Shown here: positions 11,501-22,318 of the stretch, piece after piece
Layout of the letters: the number at the start of each line of letters is the position of its first letter
How positions within the stretch are numbered: the first letter of the stretch is position 1
NCBI RefSeq assembly: GCF_038502225.1
Contig: NC_091353.1
Coordinates: 2,684,379-2,748,378 of the forward strand
Source of the DNA: Cherax quadricarinatus
Taxonomy: Eukaryota > Arthropoda > Malacostraca > Decapoda > Parastacidae
Direction: 5' to 3'
Length of the DNA: 64,000 nt
Notes under the pieces: generated by a model
The model's database searches: none
What the model saw: only the letters and a program-made list of their open reading frames with translations
Told to the model about the DNA's origin: nothing
Position numbers and translations under genes: made by a program

Positions 11501-14500
11501 CTGACTCAGTATTCCCACGCTTGCCATCTTGCTGACTCAGTATTCCCATGCCTGCCATCTTGCTGACTCAGTATTCCTACACCTACCAACTTGCTGACTC
11601 AGTATTCCCACGCCTGCCATCTTGCTGACTCAGTATTCCCACGCCTACCATCTTGCTGACTCAGTATTCCCACGCCTGCCATCTTGCTGACTCTGTATTC
11701 CCACGCCTGCCATCTTGCTGACTCAGTATTCCCACGCCTACCATCTTGCTGACTCAGTATTCCCACGCCTACCATCTTGCTGACTCAGTATTCCCACGCC
11801 TGCAATCTTGCTGACTCAGTATTCCCACGCCTACCATCTTGCTCACTCAGTATTCCCAGGCCTGCCATCTTGCTGACTCAGTATTCCCACGCCTGCCATC
11901 TTGCTGACTCAGTATTCCCAAGCCTACCATCTTGCTGACTCAGTATTCCCACGCCTGCCATCTTGCTGACTCAGTATTCCCACGCCTGCCATCTTGCTGG
12001 CTCAGTATTCCCACGCCTGCCATCTTGCTGACTCAGTATTCCCACGCTTACCATCTTGCTGACTCAGTATTCCCACGCCTGCCATCTTGCTGACTCAGTA
12101 TTCCCACGTCTGCCATCTTGCTGACTCAGTATTCCCACACCTGAGATCTTGCTGACTCAGTATTTCCACGCCTGCCATCTTGCTGACTCAGTATTCCCAC
12201 GCCTACCATCTTGATGACTCAGTATTCCCACGCCTGCCATCTTGCTGACTCAGTATTCCTATGCCTGCCATCTTGCTGACTCAGTATTCCCACGCCTGCC
12301 ATCTTGCTGACTCAGTATTCCCACGCCTGCCATCTTGCTGACTCAGTATTCCCACGCCTGCCATCTTGCTGACTCAGTATTCCCACGCCTGCCATCTTGC
12401 TGACTCAGTATTCCCACGCCTGCCATCTTGCTGACTCAGTATTCCCACGTCTGCCATCTTGCTGACTCAGTATTCCCACGCCTTCCATCTTGCTGACTCT
12501 ATTCCTATGCCTGCCATCTTGCTGACTCAGTATTCCCACGCCTACCATCTTGCTGACTCAGTATTCCTATGCCTGCCATCTTGCTGACTCAGTATTCCCA
12601 CGCCTGCCATCTTGCTGACTCAGTATTCCTATGCCTGCCATCTTGCTGACTTAGTATTCCCACGCCTACCATCTTGCTGACTCAGTATTCCTATGCCTGC
12701 CATCTTGCTGACTCAGTATTCCTATGCCTGCCATCTTGCTGACTCAGTATTCCCACGCCTGCCATCTTGCTGACTCAGTATTCCCACGCCTGCCATCTTG
12801 CTGACTCAGTATTCCCACGCCTGCCATCTTGCTGACTCAGTATTCCCACGCCTGCCATCTTGCTGACTCAGTATTCCCACGCCTGCCATCTTGCCGACTC
12901 AGTATTCCCACGCCTGCCATCTTGCTGACTCAGTATTCCAACGCCTGCCATCTTGCTGACTCAGTATTCCCACGCCTACCATCTTGCTGACTCAGTATTC
13001 CAACGCCTGCCATCTTGCTGACTCAGTATTCCCACGCCTGCCATCTTGCTGACTCAGTATTCCCACGCCTGCCATCTTGCTGACTCAGTATTCCCACGCC
13101 TGCCATCTTGCCGACTCAGTATTCCCACGCCTGCCATGTTGCTGACTCAGTATTCCAACGCCTGCCATCTTGCTGACTCAGTATTCCCACGCCTACCATC
13201 TTGCTGACTCAGTATTCCAACGCCTGCCATCTTGCTGACTCAGTATTCCCACGCCTGCCATCTTGCTGACTCAGTATTCCCACGCCTGCCATCTTGCTGA
13301 CTCACTATTCCCACGCCTGCCATCTTGCCGACTCAGTATTCCCACGCCTGCCATCTTGCTGACTCAGTATTGCAACGCCTGCCATCTTGCTGACTCAGTA
13401 TTCCCACGCCTGCCATCTTGTCGACTCAGTATTCCCACGCCTGCCATCTTGCTGACTCAGTATTCCCACTCCTGCCATCTTGCCGACTCAGTATTCCCAC
13501 GCCTGCCATCTTGCTGACTCAGTATTCCCACGCCTGCCATCTTGCTGACTCAGTATTCCCACGCCTGCCATGTTGCTGACTCAGTATTCCAACGCCTGCC
13601 ATCTTGCTGACTCAGTATTCCCACGCCTACCATCTTGCTGACTCAGTATTCCAACGCCTGCCATCTTGCTGACTCAGTATTCCCACGCCTGCCATCTTGC
13701 TGACTCTGTATTCCCACGCCTGCCATCTTGCTGACTCAGTATTCCCACGCCTGCCATCTTGCCGACTCAGTATTCCCACGCCTGCCATCTTGCTGACTCA
13801 GTATTCCAACGCCTGCCATCTTGCTGACTCAGTATTCCCACGCCTGCCATCTTGCTGACTCAGTATTCCAACGCCTGCCATCTTGCTGACTCAGTATTCC
13901 CACGCCTGCCATCTTGCCGACTCAGTATTCCCACGCCTGCCATCTTGCTGACTCAGTATTCCCACGCCTGCCATCTTGCTGACTCAGTATTCCCACGCCT
14001 GCCATGTTGCTGACTCAGTATTCCAACGCCTGCCATCTTGCTGACTCAGTATTCCCACGCCTACCATCTTGCTGACTCAGTATTCCAACGCCTGCCATCT
14101 TGCTGACTCAGTATTCCCACGCCTGCCATCTTGCTGACTCAGTATTCCCACGCCTGCCATCTTGCTGACTCAGTATTCCCACGCCTGCCATCTTGCCGAC
14201 TCAGTATTCCCACGCCTGCCATCTTGCTGACTCAGTATTCCAACGCCTGCCATCTTGCTGACTCAGTATTCCCACGCCTGCCATCTTGCCGACTCAGTAT
14301 TCCCACGCCTGCCATCTTGCTGACTCAGTATTCCCACGCCTGCCATCTTGCCGACTCAGTATTCCCACGCCTGCCATCTTGCTGACTCAGTATTCCCACG
14401 CCTGCCATCTTGCTGACTCAGTATTCCCACGCCTGCCATGTTGCTGACTCAGTATTCCAACGCCTGCCATCTTGCTGACTCAGTATTCCCACGCCTACCA

Positions 14501-14845
14501 TCTTGCTGACTCAGTATTCCAACGCCTGCCATCTTGCTGACTCAGTATTCCCACGCCTGCCATCTTGCTGACTCAGTATTCCCACGCCTACCATCTTGCT
14601 GACTCAGTATTCCAACGCCTGCCATCTTGCTGACTCAGTATTCCAACGCCTGCCATCTTGCTGACTCAGTATTCCCACGCCTGCCATCTTGCTGACTCAG
14701 TATTCCCACGCCTGCCATCTTGCTGACTCAGTATTCCCACGCCTGCCATCTTGCTGACTCAGTATTCCCACGCCTACCATCTTGCTGACTCAGTATTCCC
14801 ACGCCTGCCATCTTGCTGACTCAGTATTCCCACGCCTACCATCTC
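8541..14845. repeat. 31-bp satellite array, about 203 copies
   Basis: The monomer is 31 bp and contains GCTGACTCAGTATTCCC followed by ACGCCTGCCATCTT. Common variants are CTGCC/CTACC, CCCACG/CCAACG, GCTGAC/GCCGAC and CCATCTT/CCATGTT. The right part (about 12930-14700) has a 434-bp (14-unit) higher-order period. Each typical unit carries TGACTCA inside the 13-mer TGCTGACTCAGTA. Open frames of about 85 residues on both strands are artefacts. Confidence 0.97.
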
Positions 14846-15002
14846 TTCTCTCGCATCTCGTGTTCTTCCTTCACCTTAACGAGTTTTGTCCATTACTACC
14901 GTGTGTCACCTTCCACTGACAACCTTCACATGCTCTCTCTGTCTCTCTCTGTCTCTCTCTGTCTCTCTCTGTCTCTCTCTCTCTCTCTCTCAAGCTCTCG
15001 CT
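14846..15002. other. short unique segment with CT microsatellite
   Basis: About 90 bp of non-repetitive sequence follows the 31-bp array. It ends in a CTCTCTCTGT-type microsatellite from about 14935 to 14992 that directly precedes the SINE-like sequence. No coding signal seen. Confidence 0.8.
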
Positions 15003-15262
15003 TCACAGGGTGAGGGTATGCGTTCGATTCTCAGCGAGGGTAGAAACATTGGGTGTGTTTCTTTACACCGGTTGTCTATGTTCACCCATCAGTAAAATGG
15101 TTACCTAGGAGTTAGTGGACTGGTGTGGGTCGCATCCTGGGACAAGGACCTAAATTGCGGGAAATGCTCAGCATAACAAGGGACTTTCTACATAGTATGT
15201 CACTGATGTCAGCTATGGTCTGTATACCTTGTACATGTACTGGTAGTAAATATATATACATG
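15003..15262 (+). mobile_element. tRNA-derived SINE-like element
   Basis: The segment contains GTTCGATTC at 15022-15030, which matches the RNA polymerase III B-box of tRNA genes. It is followed by a non-tRNA body (GGTTACCTAGGAGTTAGTGG at 15099 onwards) and an AT-rich 3' tail that runs into a TA microsatellite. A-box, cloverleaf and target-site duplication are not convincing, so it is probably degraded or 5'-truncated. The body piece 15111-15141 closely matches the monomer of the 32-bp satellite at 20219-22318. I see no open frame of its own. Confidence 0.6.
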
Positions 15263-15272
15263 TATATATATG

Positions 15273-15355
<83 letters not shown>
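15263..15355. repeat. TA dinucleotide microsatellite
   Basis: Nearly pure (TA)n of about 85 bp, continuous with the tail of the SINE-like element and followed at once by the 30-bp palindromic minisatellite. Confidence 0.95.
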
Positions 15356-15358
<3 letters not shown>

Positions 15359-15671
15359 TGTATATACACTGTGATATACACCTCTCAGTGTATATACACT
15401 GAGATATACACCTCTCAGTGTATATACACTGAGATATACACCTCTCAGTGTATATACACTAAGATATACACCTCTCAGTGTATATACACTGTGATATACG
15501 CCCCTCAGTGTATATACACTGAGATATACACCTCTCAGTGTATATACACTGAGATATACACCTTTCAATGTATATACACTGAGATATACACCTTTCAATG
15601 TATATACAATAAGATGTACATCTGTCAGTGTATATACACTGAGATATACACCTCTCAGTGTACATACACTG
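15356..15671. repeat. 30-bp minisatellite with 16-bp palindrome, about 10 copies
   Basis: Each 30-bp unit contains the perfect palindrome CAGTGTATATACACTG followed by AGATATACACCTCT. Variants affect single positions (for example ACTAAGAT at 15460, TTTCAATG near 15565). Related single units occur at 17394-17425 and 22796-22846, again beside TA tracts. Open frames of up to about 156 residues here are artefacts. Confidence 0.95.
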
Positions 15672-15712
15672 ACCACCACTGTGGTCCTTGTATTACCATT
15701 GTGGTCCTAACC
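15672..15712. repeat. left part of a CCACTGTGG minisatellite
   Basis: Two or three units of the CCACTGTGGTCCT type. The same repeat resumes at 16552, so the LINE fragment between them interrupted one array. Confidence 0.8.
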
Positions 15713-16551
15713 CACAATGGTTTACCTACTGAGGCTCGCAGGACCCTATGTCTAGCCCTTATACAATGCCATATGGATTACGCTTGCTCTTCTTGGTACT
15801 CTGCCTTGACAAAAAAACTGAAAGATAGACTGCAAATCACCCAGAACAAAATCGTAAGATTCATCCTGGGGCTGGGACCAAGAGAACATGTAGGCCAGGA
15901 TGAATTACAGCAGTTGGATATGCTGAATGTTGAAGACAGAGTAAAACAACTGAAGCTAAATCATGTTTATAAAATTGCTCACAAACAGTGTCCAGAATAT
16001 CTTGCTGTCAATTTTGTCAAGCTTGGGAACCAAAGCAATCATAGTACTAGGGGGAGAGAGCACAACTTTGTAGTACCCACAGTCAGTGGCCAGGCTTCAA
16101 ACACCTTTTATTGTACAGCAATAAAGGAATGGAACAGACTACCCGCACATGTCAAAGCCAGTCATAGCGTGAACCAGTTCAAGAAGAGTGCCAAAAAGTG
16201 TCTGATGAATGTAGCTACAGAAAGGGAGGGGAATGATTTTCTATTTTTTAGCAAACATACGTGTAAATTTTACCTTATTCCTAGTAATGACCCTCGTATT
16301 GTAGATAGTCTTAATGACCCTCGTGTAGTAGATAGTCTTTTTAGTATGATAATAAGATGTTATCTTCATTGTAGAATAATAAGAAAATATTTTAACCTTT
16401 ATATTATAATAATAAGGTAAAAGGACCCCAATGGAAATAAGTCACTCTTTCTGACTTTTTTGTGTTATCCCAGGTTCTCTACACATATGCTGCTATGTAT
16501 GATAATTCTATGTAACTGTATTTGTGTATACCTGAATAAACTTACTTACTT
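15713..16551 (+). mobile_element. 5'-truncated non-LTR retrotransposon (LINE) 3' end
   Basis: This is the last ~840 bp of a LINE: the C-terminal coding part, a stop at 16418-16420, a short 3' region with AATAAA at 16535-16540, and a terminal ACTT tetranucleotide repeat (CTTACTTACTTA). The element sits inside the CCACTGTGG minisatellite, which supports insertion. A clear target-site duplication cannot be separated from the repetitive flanks. The clade is uncertain: the C-terminal region looks like Jockey/CR1/L2-type elements. Confidence 0.8.
15716..16420 (+). pseudogene. C-terminal fragment of a LINE reverse transcriptase
   Basis: The translation contains [20 protein letters not shown], then [16 protein letters not shown] and [20 protein letters not shown]. 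These are typical of the region C-terminal to the reverse-transcriptase palm in Jockey-group LINEs (HLDYAxxxW, IQNKxxRxI and WNxLP motifs). The catalytic motifs (A, B and FADD/YADD) and the endonuclease are missing, so it cannot be autonomous. The frame is open for about 235 codons to the stop, which suggests a fairly recent insertion. Upstream of 15713 the same frame merely continues through minisatellite and TA repeat and should not be counted as protein. Confidence 0.8.
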
Positions 16552-16736
16552 ACCACCACTGTGGTCCTTATATTACCATTATGGTCCAAAACCACCATTG
16601 TGGTCCTAAACCACCACTGTGGTACTTGTATTACCATTGTGGTCCTGAATCACCATTGTGGTCCTGGATCACCACAGTGGTCCTGGATCACCACTGTGGT
16701 CCTGGATCACCACTGTGGTCCAGGACCACTCTTCTG
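16552..16736. repeat. CCACTGTGG palindromic minisatellite, about 9 units
   Basis: Units of about 19-20 bp carry the odd-length inverted repeat CCACTGTGG or CCATTGTGG plus TCCTGGATCA. The last units (from about 16670) are a clean 19-bp tandem. This is the right half of the array split by the LINE fragment. Confidence 0.85.
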
Positions 16737-16866
16737 GCCTGGTCATATTACTGACTCAGTTTTTTCAAGAACAAAAAAACATAATTATCTTGATTTCTTT
16801 ATTGTAAGTAACACAAAAACCAAAATTAAACTTTATAACGACTCGTGATAAGACTAGAAATAAGTA

Positions 16867-16959
<93 letters not shown>

Positions 16960-17070
16960 TAATGGAAATAAATAATAATAGAAGAAAATTAATCATATTT
17001 GTTAAGGGTAGAAGACGAGTTTAATAATGAACATTTATAATATTATGTACAACCAAAGTTGTATATTGTA
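16737..17070. other. AT-rich unique sequence with (AT)n tract
   Basis: It contains an AT microsatellite from about 16870 to 16952 and otherwise AT-rich unique sequence. No open frame, RNA gene or recognisable element was seen. Confidence 0.75.
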
Positions 17071-17233
17071 ATGTGCCTACACTAGTAGGCCTACACTAGT
17101 TGGCCTGCACTAGTACGCCTACACTAGTAGTAGGCCTACACTAGATGGCCTGCACTAGTTGGCCTACACTAGTTGGCCTGCACTAGTAGTAGGCCTACAC
17201 TAGTAGTACGCCTACACTAGTAGGCCTACACAT
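17071..17233. repeat. short minisatellite of GTAGGCCTAC and ACTAGT palindromes
   Basis: Irregular units of about 14-20 bp combine CCTACACTAGTAGG and CCTGCACTAGTTGG. Both GTAGGCCTAC and ACTAGT are perfect palindromes. Confidence 0.85.
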
Positions 17234-17328
17234 GTTTTTGGTCCAACATTGCATCTGGGAAGTGTTGATTGACTTAGTAATAATGTCTATAATAAGTGAG
17301 CAACATGTAAATATCCAGATGTATATCC

Positions 17329-17330
17329 TA

Positions 17331-17392
<62 letters not shown>
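17329..17392. repeat. (AT)n microsatellite
   Basis: About 63 bp of AT dinucleotide repeat, followed by one diverged copy of the palindromic 30-bp unit (GTATATACACTAAGAT at about 17399). Confidence 0.93.
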
Positions 17393-17396
<4 letters not shown>

Positions 17397-17738
17397 TGTA
17401 TATACACTAAGATACATCTGCTTATAAATGTTTTTATTCATTCGTCTACAAAATTAAAATTAAATTTTTGCAAATTCGCTAAAATATTTAAGTTTCACAT
17501 TTTTTCTGATGATTATTCAAACATCATTTTTAGTCTCCAAAAGGTCGGTTTTTTTTAATAGATAAGTTAGTGTTTTTTTTACCATTATTGAAGAAGGAGC
17601 GCTAAACATGTAGGGGTCATCCAGCAGCGCCGGGGGGAATGGGAGGTAATCATTATGATTTGGAAGGAAATTAGCTACACCTCCTTGGATCAAAAGCCCT
17701 CCACCAGCAGCATCAAGGTACCTTCTGAAAGATGTGTT
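17393..17738. other. unique AT-rich sequence and possible dispersed repeat
   Basis: The first half is AT-rich without coding signal. From about 17590, GGAGCGCTAAACATGTAGGG and the following ~110 bp resemble a dispersed decapod repeat as I remember it (low certainty). There is no open frame of note. Confidence 0.5.
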
Positions 17739-19840
17739 AGGTAAGGTTTGTCAGGAAACAAGACAAGTGTTTCCTGACGCTGGTCTTCAGGTTAGGTTAG
17801 GTAAGGTTTGTCAGGAAACAGAACAAGTGTTTCCTGACGCTGGTCTTCAGGTTAGGTTAGGTAAGGTTTGTCAGGAAACAGAACAAGTGTTTCCTGACGC
17901 TGGTCTTCAGGTTAGGTTAGGTAATGTTTGTCAGGAAACAGAACAAGTGTTTCCTGACGCTGGTCTTCAGGTTAGGTTAGGTAATGTTTGTCAGGAAACA
18001 GAACAAGTGTTTCCTGACGCTGGTCTTCACGTTAGGTTAGGTAATGTTTGTCAGGAAACAGAACAAGTGTTTCCTGACGCTGGTCTTCAGGTTAGGTTAG
18101 GTAATGTTTGTCAGGAAACAGGACAAGTGTTTCCTGACGCTGGTCTTCAGGTTAGGTTAGGTAAGGTTTGTCAGGAAACAGAACAAGTGTTTCCTGACGC
18201 TGGTCTTCAGGTTAGGTTAGGTAATGTTTGTCAGGAAACAGAACAAGTGTTTCCTGACGCTGGTCTTCAGGTTAGGTTAGGTAATGTTTGTCAGGAAACA
18301 GAACAAGTGTTTCCTGACGCTGGTCTTCAGGTTAGGTTAGGTAATGTTTGTCAGGAAACAGGACAAGTGTTTCCTGACGCTGGTCTTCAGGTTAGGTTAG
18401 GTAAGGTTTGTCAGGAAACAGAACAAGTGTTTCCTGACGCTGGTCTTCAGGTTAGGTTAGGTAATGTTTGTCAGGAAACAGGACAAGTGTTTCCTGACGC
18501 TGGTCTTCAGGTTAGGTTAGGTAAGGTTTGTCAGGAAACAGAACAAGTGTTTCCTGACGCTGGTCTTCAGGTTAGGTTAGGTAATGTTTGTCAGGAAACA
18601 GAACAAGTGTTTCCTGACGCTGGTCTTCAGGTTAGGTTAGGTAATGTTTGTCAGGAAACAGAACAAGTGTTTCCTGACGCTGGTCTTCAGGTTAGGTTAG
18701 GTAATGTTTGTCAGGAAACAGGACAAGTGTTTCCTGACGCTGGTCTTCAGGTTAGGTTAGGTAAGGTCAGGAAACAGGACAAGTTGTCAGGAAACAGAAC
18801 AAGTGTTTCCTGACGCTGGTCTTCAGGTTAGGTTAGGTAATGTTTGTCAGGAAACAGGACAAGTGTTTCCTGACGCTGGTCTTCAGGTTAGGTTAGGTAA
18901 GGTTTGTCAGGAAACAGAACAAGTATTTCCTGACGCTGGTCTTCAGGTTAGGTTAGGTAATGTTTGTCAGGAAACAGAACAAGTGTTTCCTGACGCTGGT
19001 CTTCAGGTTAGGTTAGGTAAGGTTTGTCAGGAAACAGAACAAGTGTTTCCTGACGCTGGTCTTCAGGTTAGGTTAGGTAATGTTTGTCAGGAAACAGAAC
19101 AAGTGTTTCCTGACGCTGGTCTTCAGGTTAGGTTAGGTAAGGTTTGTCAGGAAACAGAACAAGTGTTTCCTGACGCTGGTCTTCAGGTTAGGTTAGGTAA
19201 TGTTTGTCAGGAAACAGGACAAGTGTTTCCTGACGCTGGTCTTCAGGTTAGGTTAGGTAATGTTTGTCAGGAAACAGAACAAGTGTTTCCTGACGCTGGT
19301 CTTCAGGTTAGGTTAGGTAATGTTTGTCAGGAAACAGGACAAGTGTTTCCTGACGCTGGTCTTCAGGTTAGGTTAGGTAAGGTTTGTCAGGAAACAGAAC
19401 AAGTGTTTCCTGACGCTGGTCTTCAGGTTAGGTTAGGTAAGGTTTGTCAGGAAACAGGACAAGTGTTTCCTGACGCTGGTCTTCAGGTTAGGTTAGGTAA
19501 TGTTTGTCAGGAAACAGAACAAGTGTTTCCTGACGCTGGTCTTCAGGTTAGGTTAGGTAAGGTTTGTCAGGAAACAGAACAAGTGTTTCCTGACGCTGGT
19601 CTTCAGGTTAGGTTAGGTAAGGTTTGTCAGGAAACAAGACAAGTGTTTCCTGACGCTGGTCTTCAGGTTAGGTTAGGTAATGTTTGTCAGGAAACAGGGC
19701 AAGTGTTTCCTGACGCTGGTCTTCAGGTTAGGTTAGGTAAGGTTTGTCAGGAAACAGAACAAGTGTTTCCTGACGCTGGTCTTCAGGTTAGGTTAGGTAA
19801 TGTTTGTCAGGAAACACTACAAGTATTTCCTGACATTGGC
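17739..19840. repeat. 60-bp satellite with TTAGG motif and hairpin, about 35 copies
   Basis: The monomer is 60 bp. It contains GTTAGGTTAGGTAA (two TTAGG telomere-type motifs) and a perfect 11-bp inverted repeat, GTCAGGAAACA and TGTTTCCTGAC, around a 7-base loop. Main variants are GTAAGG/GTAATG and ACAGAAC/ACAGGAC. A partial unit near 18763-18795 breaks the phase. The last unit decays into unique sequence after 19830. The two ~360-residue open frames exist only because 60 is a multiple of 3. Confidence 0.97.
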
Positions 19841-20218
19841 CAAAGACTCACGTTAACTTGTCATATTACTAAGACTCTTGTCATGAGATATTTTTCCCAG
19901 TTTCCTGACGAATAAAACACCACCATCATCTCTAGACACAACATTTCAACTGTAAAACTAATAAAATCAATAGAGATTCTTTGTTAGTGTTACATTAATT
20001 TAGTAGAGGGATGAACATTCTCATTATTGCAGCCATTAAATCTATATCAATAAATTCAACACTTTGTGACTAGGATAAATTTTTCTGTTTCCTTGACTAT
20101 GTTAATTACCTAATATTATATTACTTTTAACATGTTAAATTAATTTGGCATAAAAGTAAGTATATACCTTTTGGTATATACCTCTTAGTCGAGTTTGTCC
20201 ACAAGTTGTTCAAGACTG
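19841..20218. other. AT-rich unique spacer
   Basis: AT-rich sequence between two satellites. It contains AATAAA at about 19910 and an imperfect palindrome TATACCTTTTGGTATA near 20164. I see no gene or recognisable element. Confidence 0.7.
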
Positions 20219-22318
20219 TGTTGTGTGGGTGGCATCCTGGGTGTTAGGTGACTGGTGTGGGTGGCATCCTGGGTGTTAGGTGACTGGTGTGGGTGGCATC
20301 CTGGGTGTTAGGTGACTGGTGTGGATGGCATCCTGGGTGTTAATTGACTGGTGTGGGTGGCATCCTGGGTGTTAGGTGACTGGTGTGGGTGGCATCCTGG
20401 GTGTTAGGTGACTGGTGTGGGTGGCATCCTGGGTGTTAGGTGACTGGTGTGGATGGCATCCTGGGTGTTAATTGACTGGTGTGGGTGGCATCCTGGGTGT
20501 TAGGTGACTGGTGTGGGTGGCATCCTGGGTGTTATGTGACTGGTGTGGGTGGCATCCTGGGTGTTAGGTGACTGGTGTGGGTGGCATCCTGGGTGTTAGG
20601 TGACTGGTGTGGGTGGCATCCTGGGTGTTAGGTGACTGGTGTGGATGGCATCCTGGATGTTAATTGACTGGTGTGGGTGGCATCCTGGGTGTTAGGTGAC
20701 TGGTGTGGGTGGCATCCTGGGTGTTATGTGACTGGTGTGGGTGGCATCCTGGGTGTTAGGTGACTGGTGTGGGTGGCATCCTGGGTGTTAGGTGACTGGT
20801 GTGGGTGGCATCCTGGGTGTTAGGTGACTGGTGTGGGTGGCATCCTGGGTGTTAGGTGACTGGTGTGGGTGGCATCCTGGGTGTTAGGTGACTGGTGTGG
20901 ATGGCATCCTGGGTGTTAATTGACTGGTGTGGGTGGCATCCTGGGTGTTAGGTGACTGGTGTGGGTGGCATCCTGGGTGTTATGTGACTGGTGTGGGTGG
21001 CATCCTGGGTGTTAGGTGACTGGTGTGGGTGGCATCCTGGGTGTTAGGTGACTGGTGTTGGTGGCATCCTGGGTGTTAGGTGACTGGTGTGGATGGCATC
21101 CTGGGTGTTAATTGACTGGTGTGGGTGGCATCCTGGGTGTTAGGTGACTGGTGTGGGTGGCATCCTGGGTGTTATGTGACTGGTGTGGGTGGCATCCTGG
21201 GTGTTAGGTGACTGGTGTGGGTGGCATCCTGGGTGTTAGGTGACTGGTGTGGGTGGCATCCTGGGTGTTAGGTGACTGGTGTGGGTGGCATCCTGGGTGT
21301 TAGGTGACTGGTGTGGGTGGCATCCTGGGTGTTAGGTGACTGGTGTGGGTGGCATCCTGGGTGTTAGGTGACTGGTGTGGGTGGCATCCTGGGTGTTAGG
21401 TGACTGGTGTGGGTGGCATCCTGGGTGTTAGGTGACTGGTGTGGGTGGCATCCTGGGTGTTAATTGACTGGTGTGGGTGGCATCCTGTGTGTTAGGTGAC
21501 TGGTGTGGGTGGCATCCTGTATGTTAGGTGACTGGTGTGGGTGGCATCCTGGGTGTTAGGTGACTGGTGTGGGTGGCATCCTGGGTGTTAGGTGACTGGT
21601 GTGGGTGGCATCCTGGGTGTTAATTGACTGGTGTGGGTGGCATCCTGTGTGTTAGGTGACTGGTGTGGGTGGCATCCTGGGTGTTAGGTGACTGGTGTGG
21701 GTGGCATCCTGGGTGTTAGGTGACTGGTGTGGGTGGCATCCTGGGTGTTAATTGACTGGTGTGGGTGGCATCCTGTGTGTTAGGTGACTGGTGTGGGTGG
21801 CATCCTGTGTGTTAGGTGACTGGTGTGGGTGGCATCCTGTGTGTTAGGTGACTGGTGTGGGTGGCATCCTGTGTGTTAGGTGACTGGTGTGGGTGGCATC
21901 CTGTGTGTTAGGTGACTGGTGTGGGTGGCATCCTGTGTGTTAGGTGACTGGTGTAGGTGGCATCCTGTGTGTTAGGTGACTGGTGTGAGTGGCATCCTGT
22001 GTGTTAGGTGACTGGTGTGAGTGGCATCCTGTGTGTTAGGTGACTGGTGTGGGTGGCATCCTGTGTGTTAGGTGACTGGTGTGGGTGGCATCCTGTGTGT
22101 TATGTGACTGGTGTAGGTGGCATCCTGTGTGTTAGGTGACTTGTGTGGGTGGCATCCTGTGTGTTAGGTGACTGGTGTGGGTGGCATCCTGTGTGTTATG
22201 TGACTGGTGTGGGTGGCATCCTGTGTGTTAGGTGACTGGTGTGGGTGGCATCCTGTGTTATGTGACTGGTGTGGGTGGCATCCTGTGTGTTAGGTGACTG
22301 GTGTGGGTGGCATCCTGG
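20219..22318. repeat. 32-bp satellite array, about 66 copies
   Basis: The monomer is 32 bp and contains GACTGGTGTGGGTGGCATCC then TGGGTGTTAGGT. Variant units with TTAATTGACTG occur at multiples of 32 bp (20341, 20469, 20661, 20917, 21109, 21461, 21621, 21749). From about 21760 rightward the predominant form changes from CCTGGGTG to CCTGTGTG. The monomer is nearly identical to SINE positions 15111-15141. Confidence 0.97.

Noticed and set aside
1..14845. CRISPR arrays
   Set aside because: Repeats are head-to-tail without variable spacers, the sequence is eukaryotic, and no cas genes are present.
15003..15262. Functional tRNA gene at the B-box-like site
   Set aside because: Only the B-box is recognisable; no convincing A-box, acceptor stem or cloverleaf is seen. 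A SINE body fits better.
17739..19840. True telomere or interstitial telomeric array
   Set aside because: Only two TTAGG copies occur per 60-bp unit, with 46 bp of other sequence. It is a satellite containing the motif, not a telomere tract.
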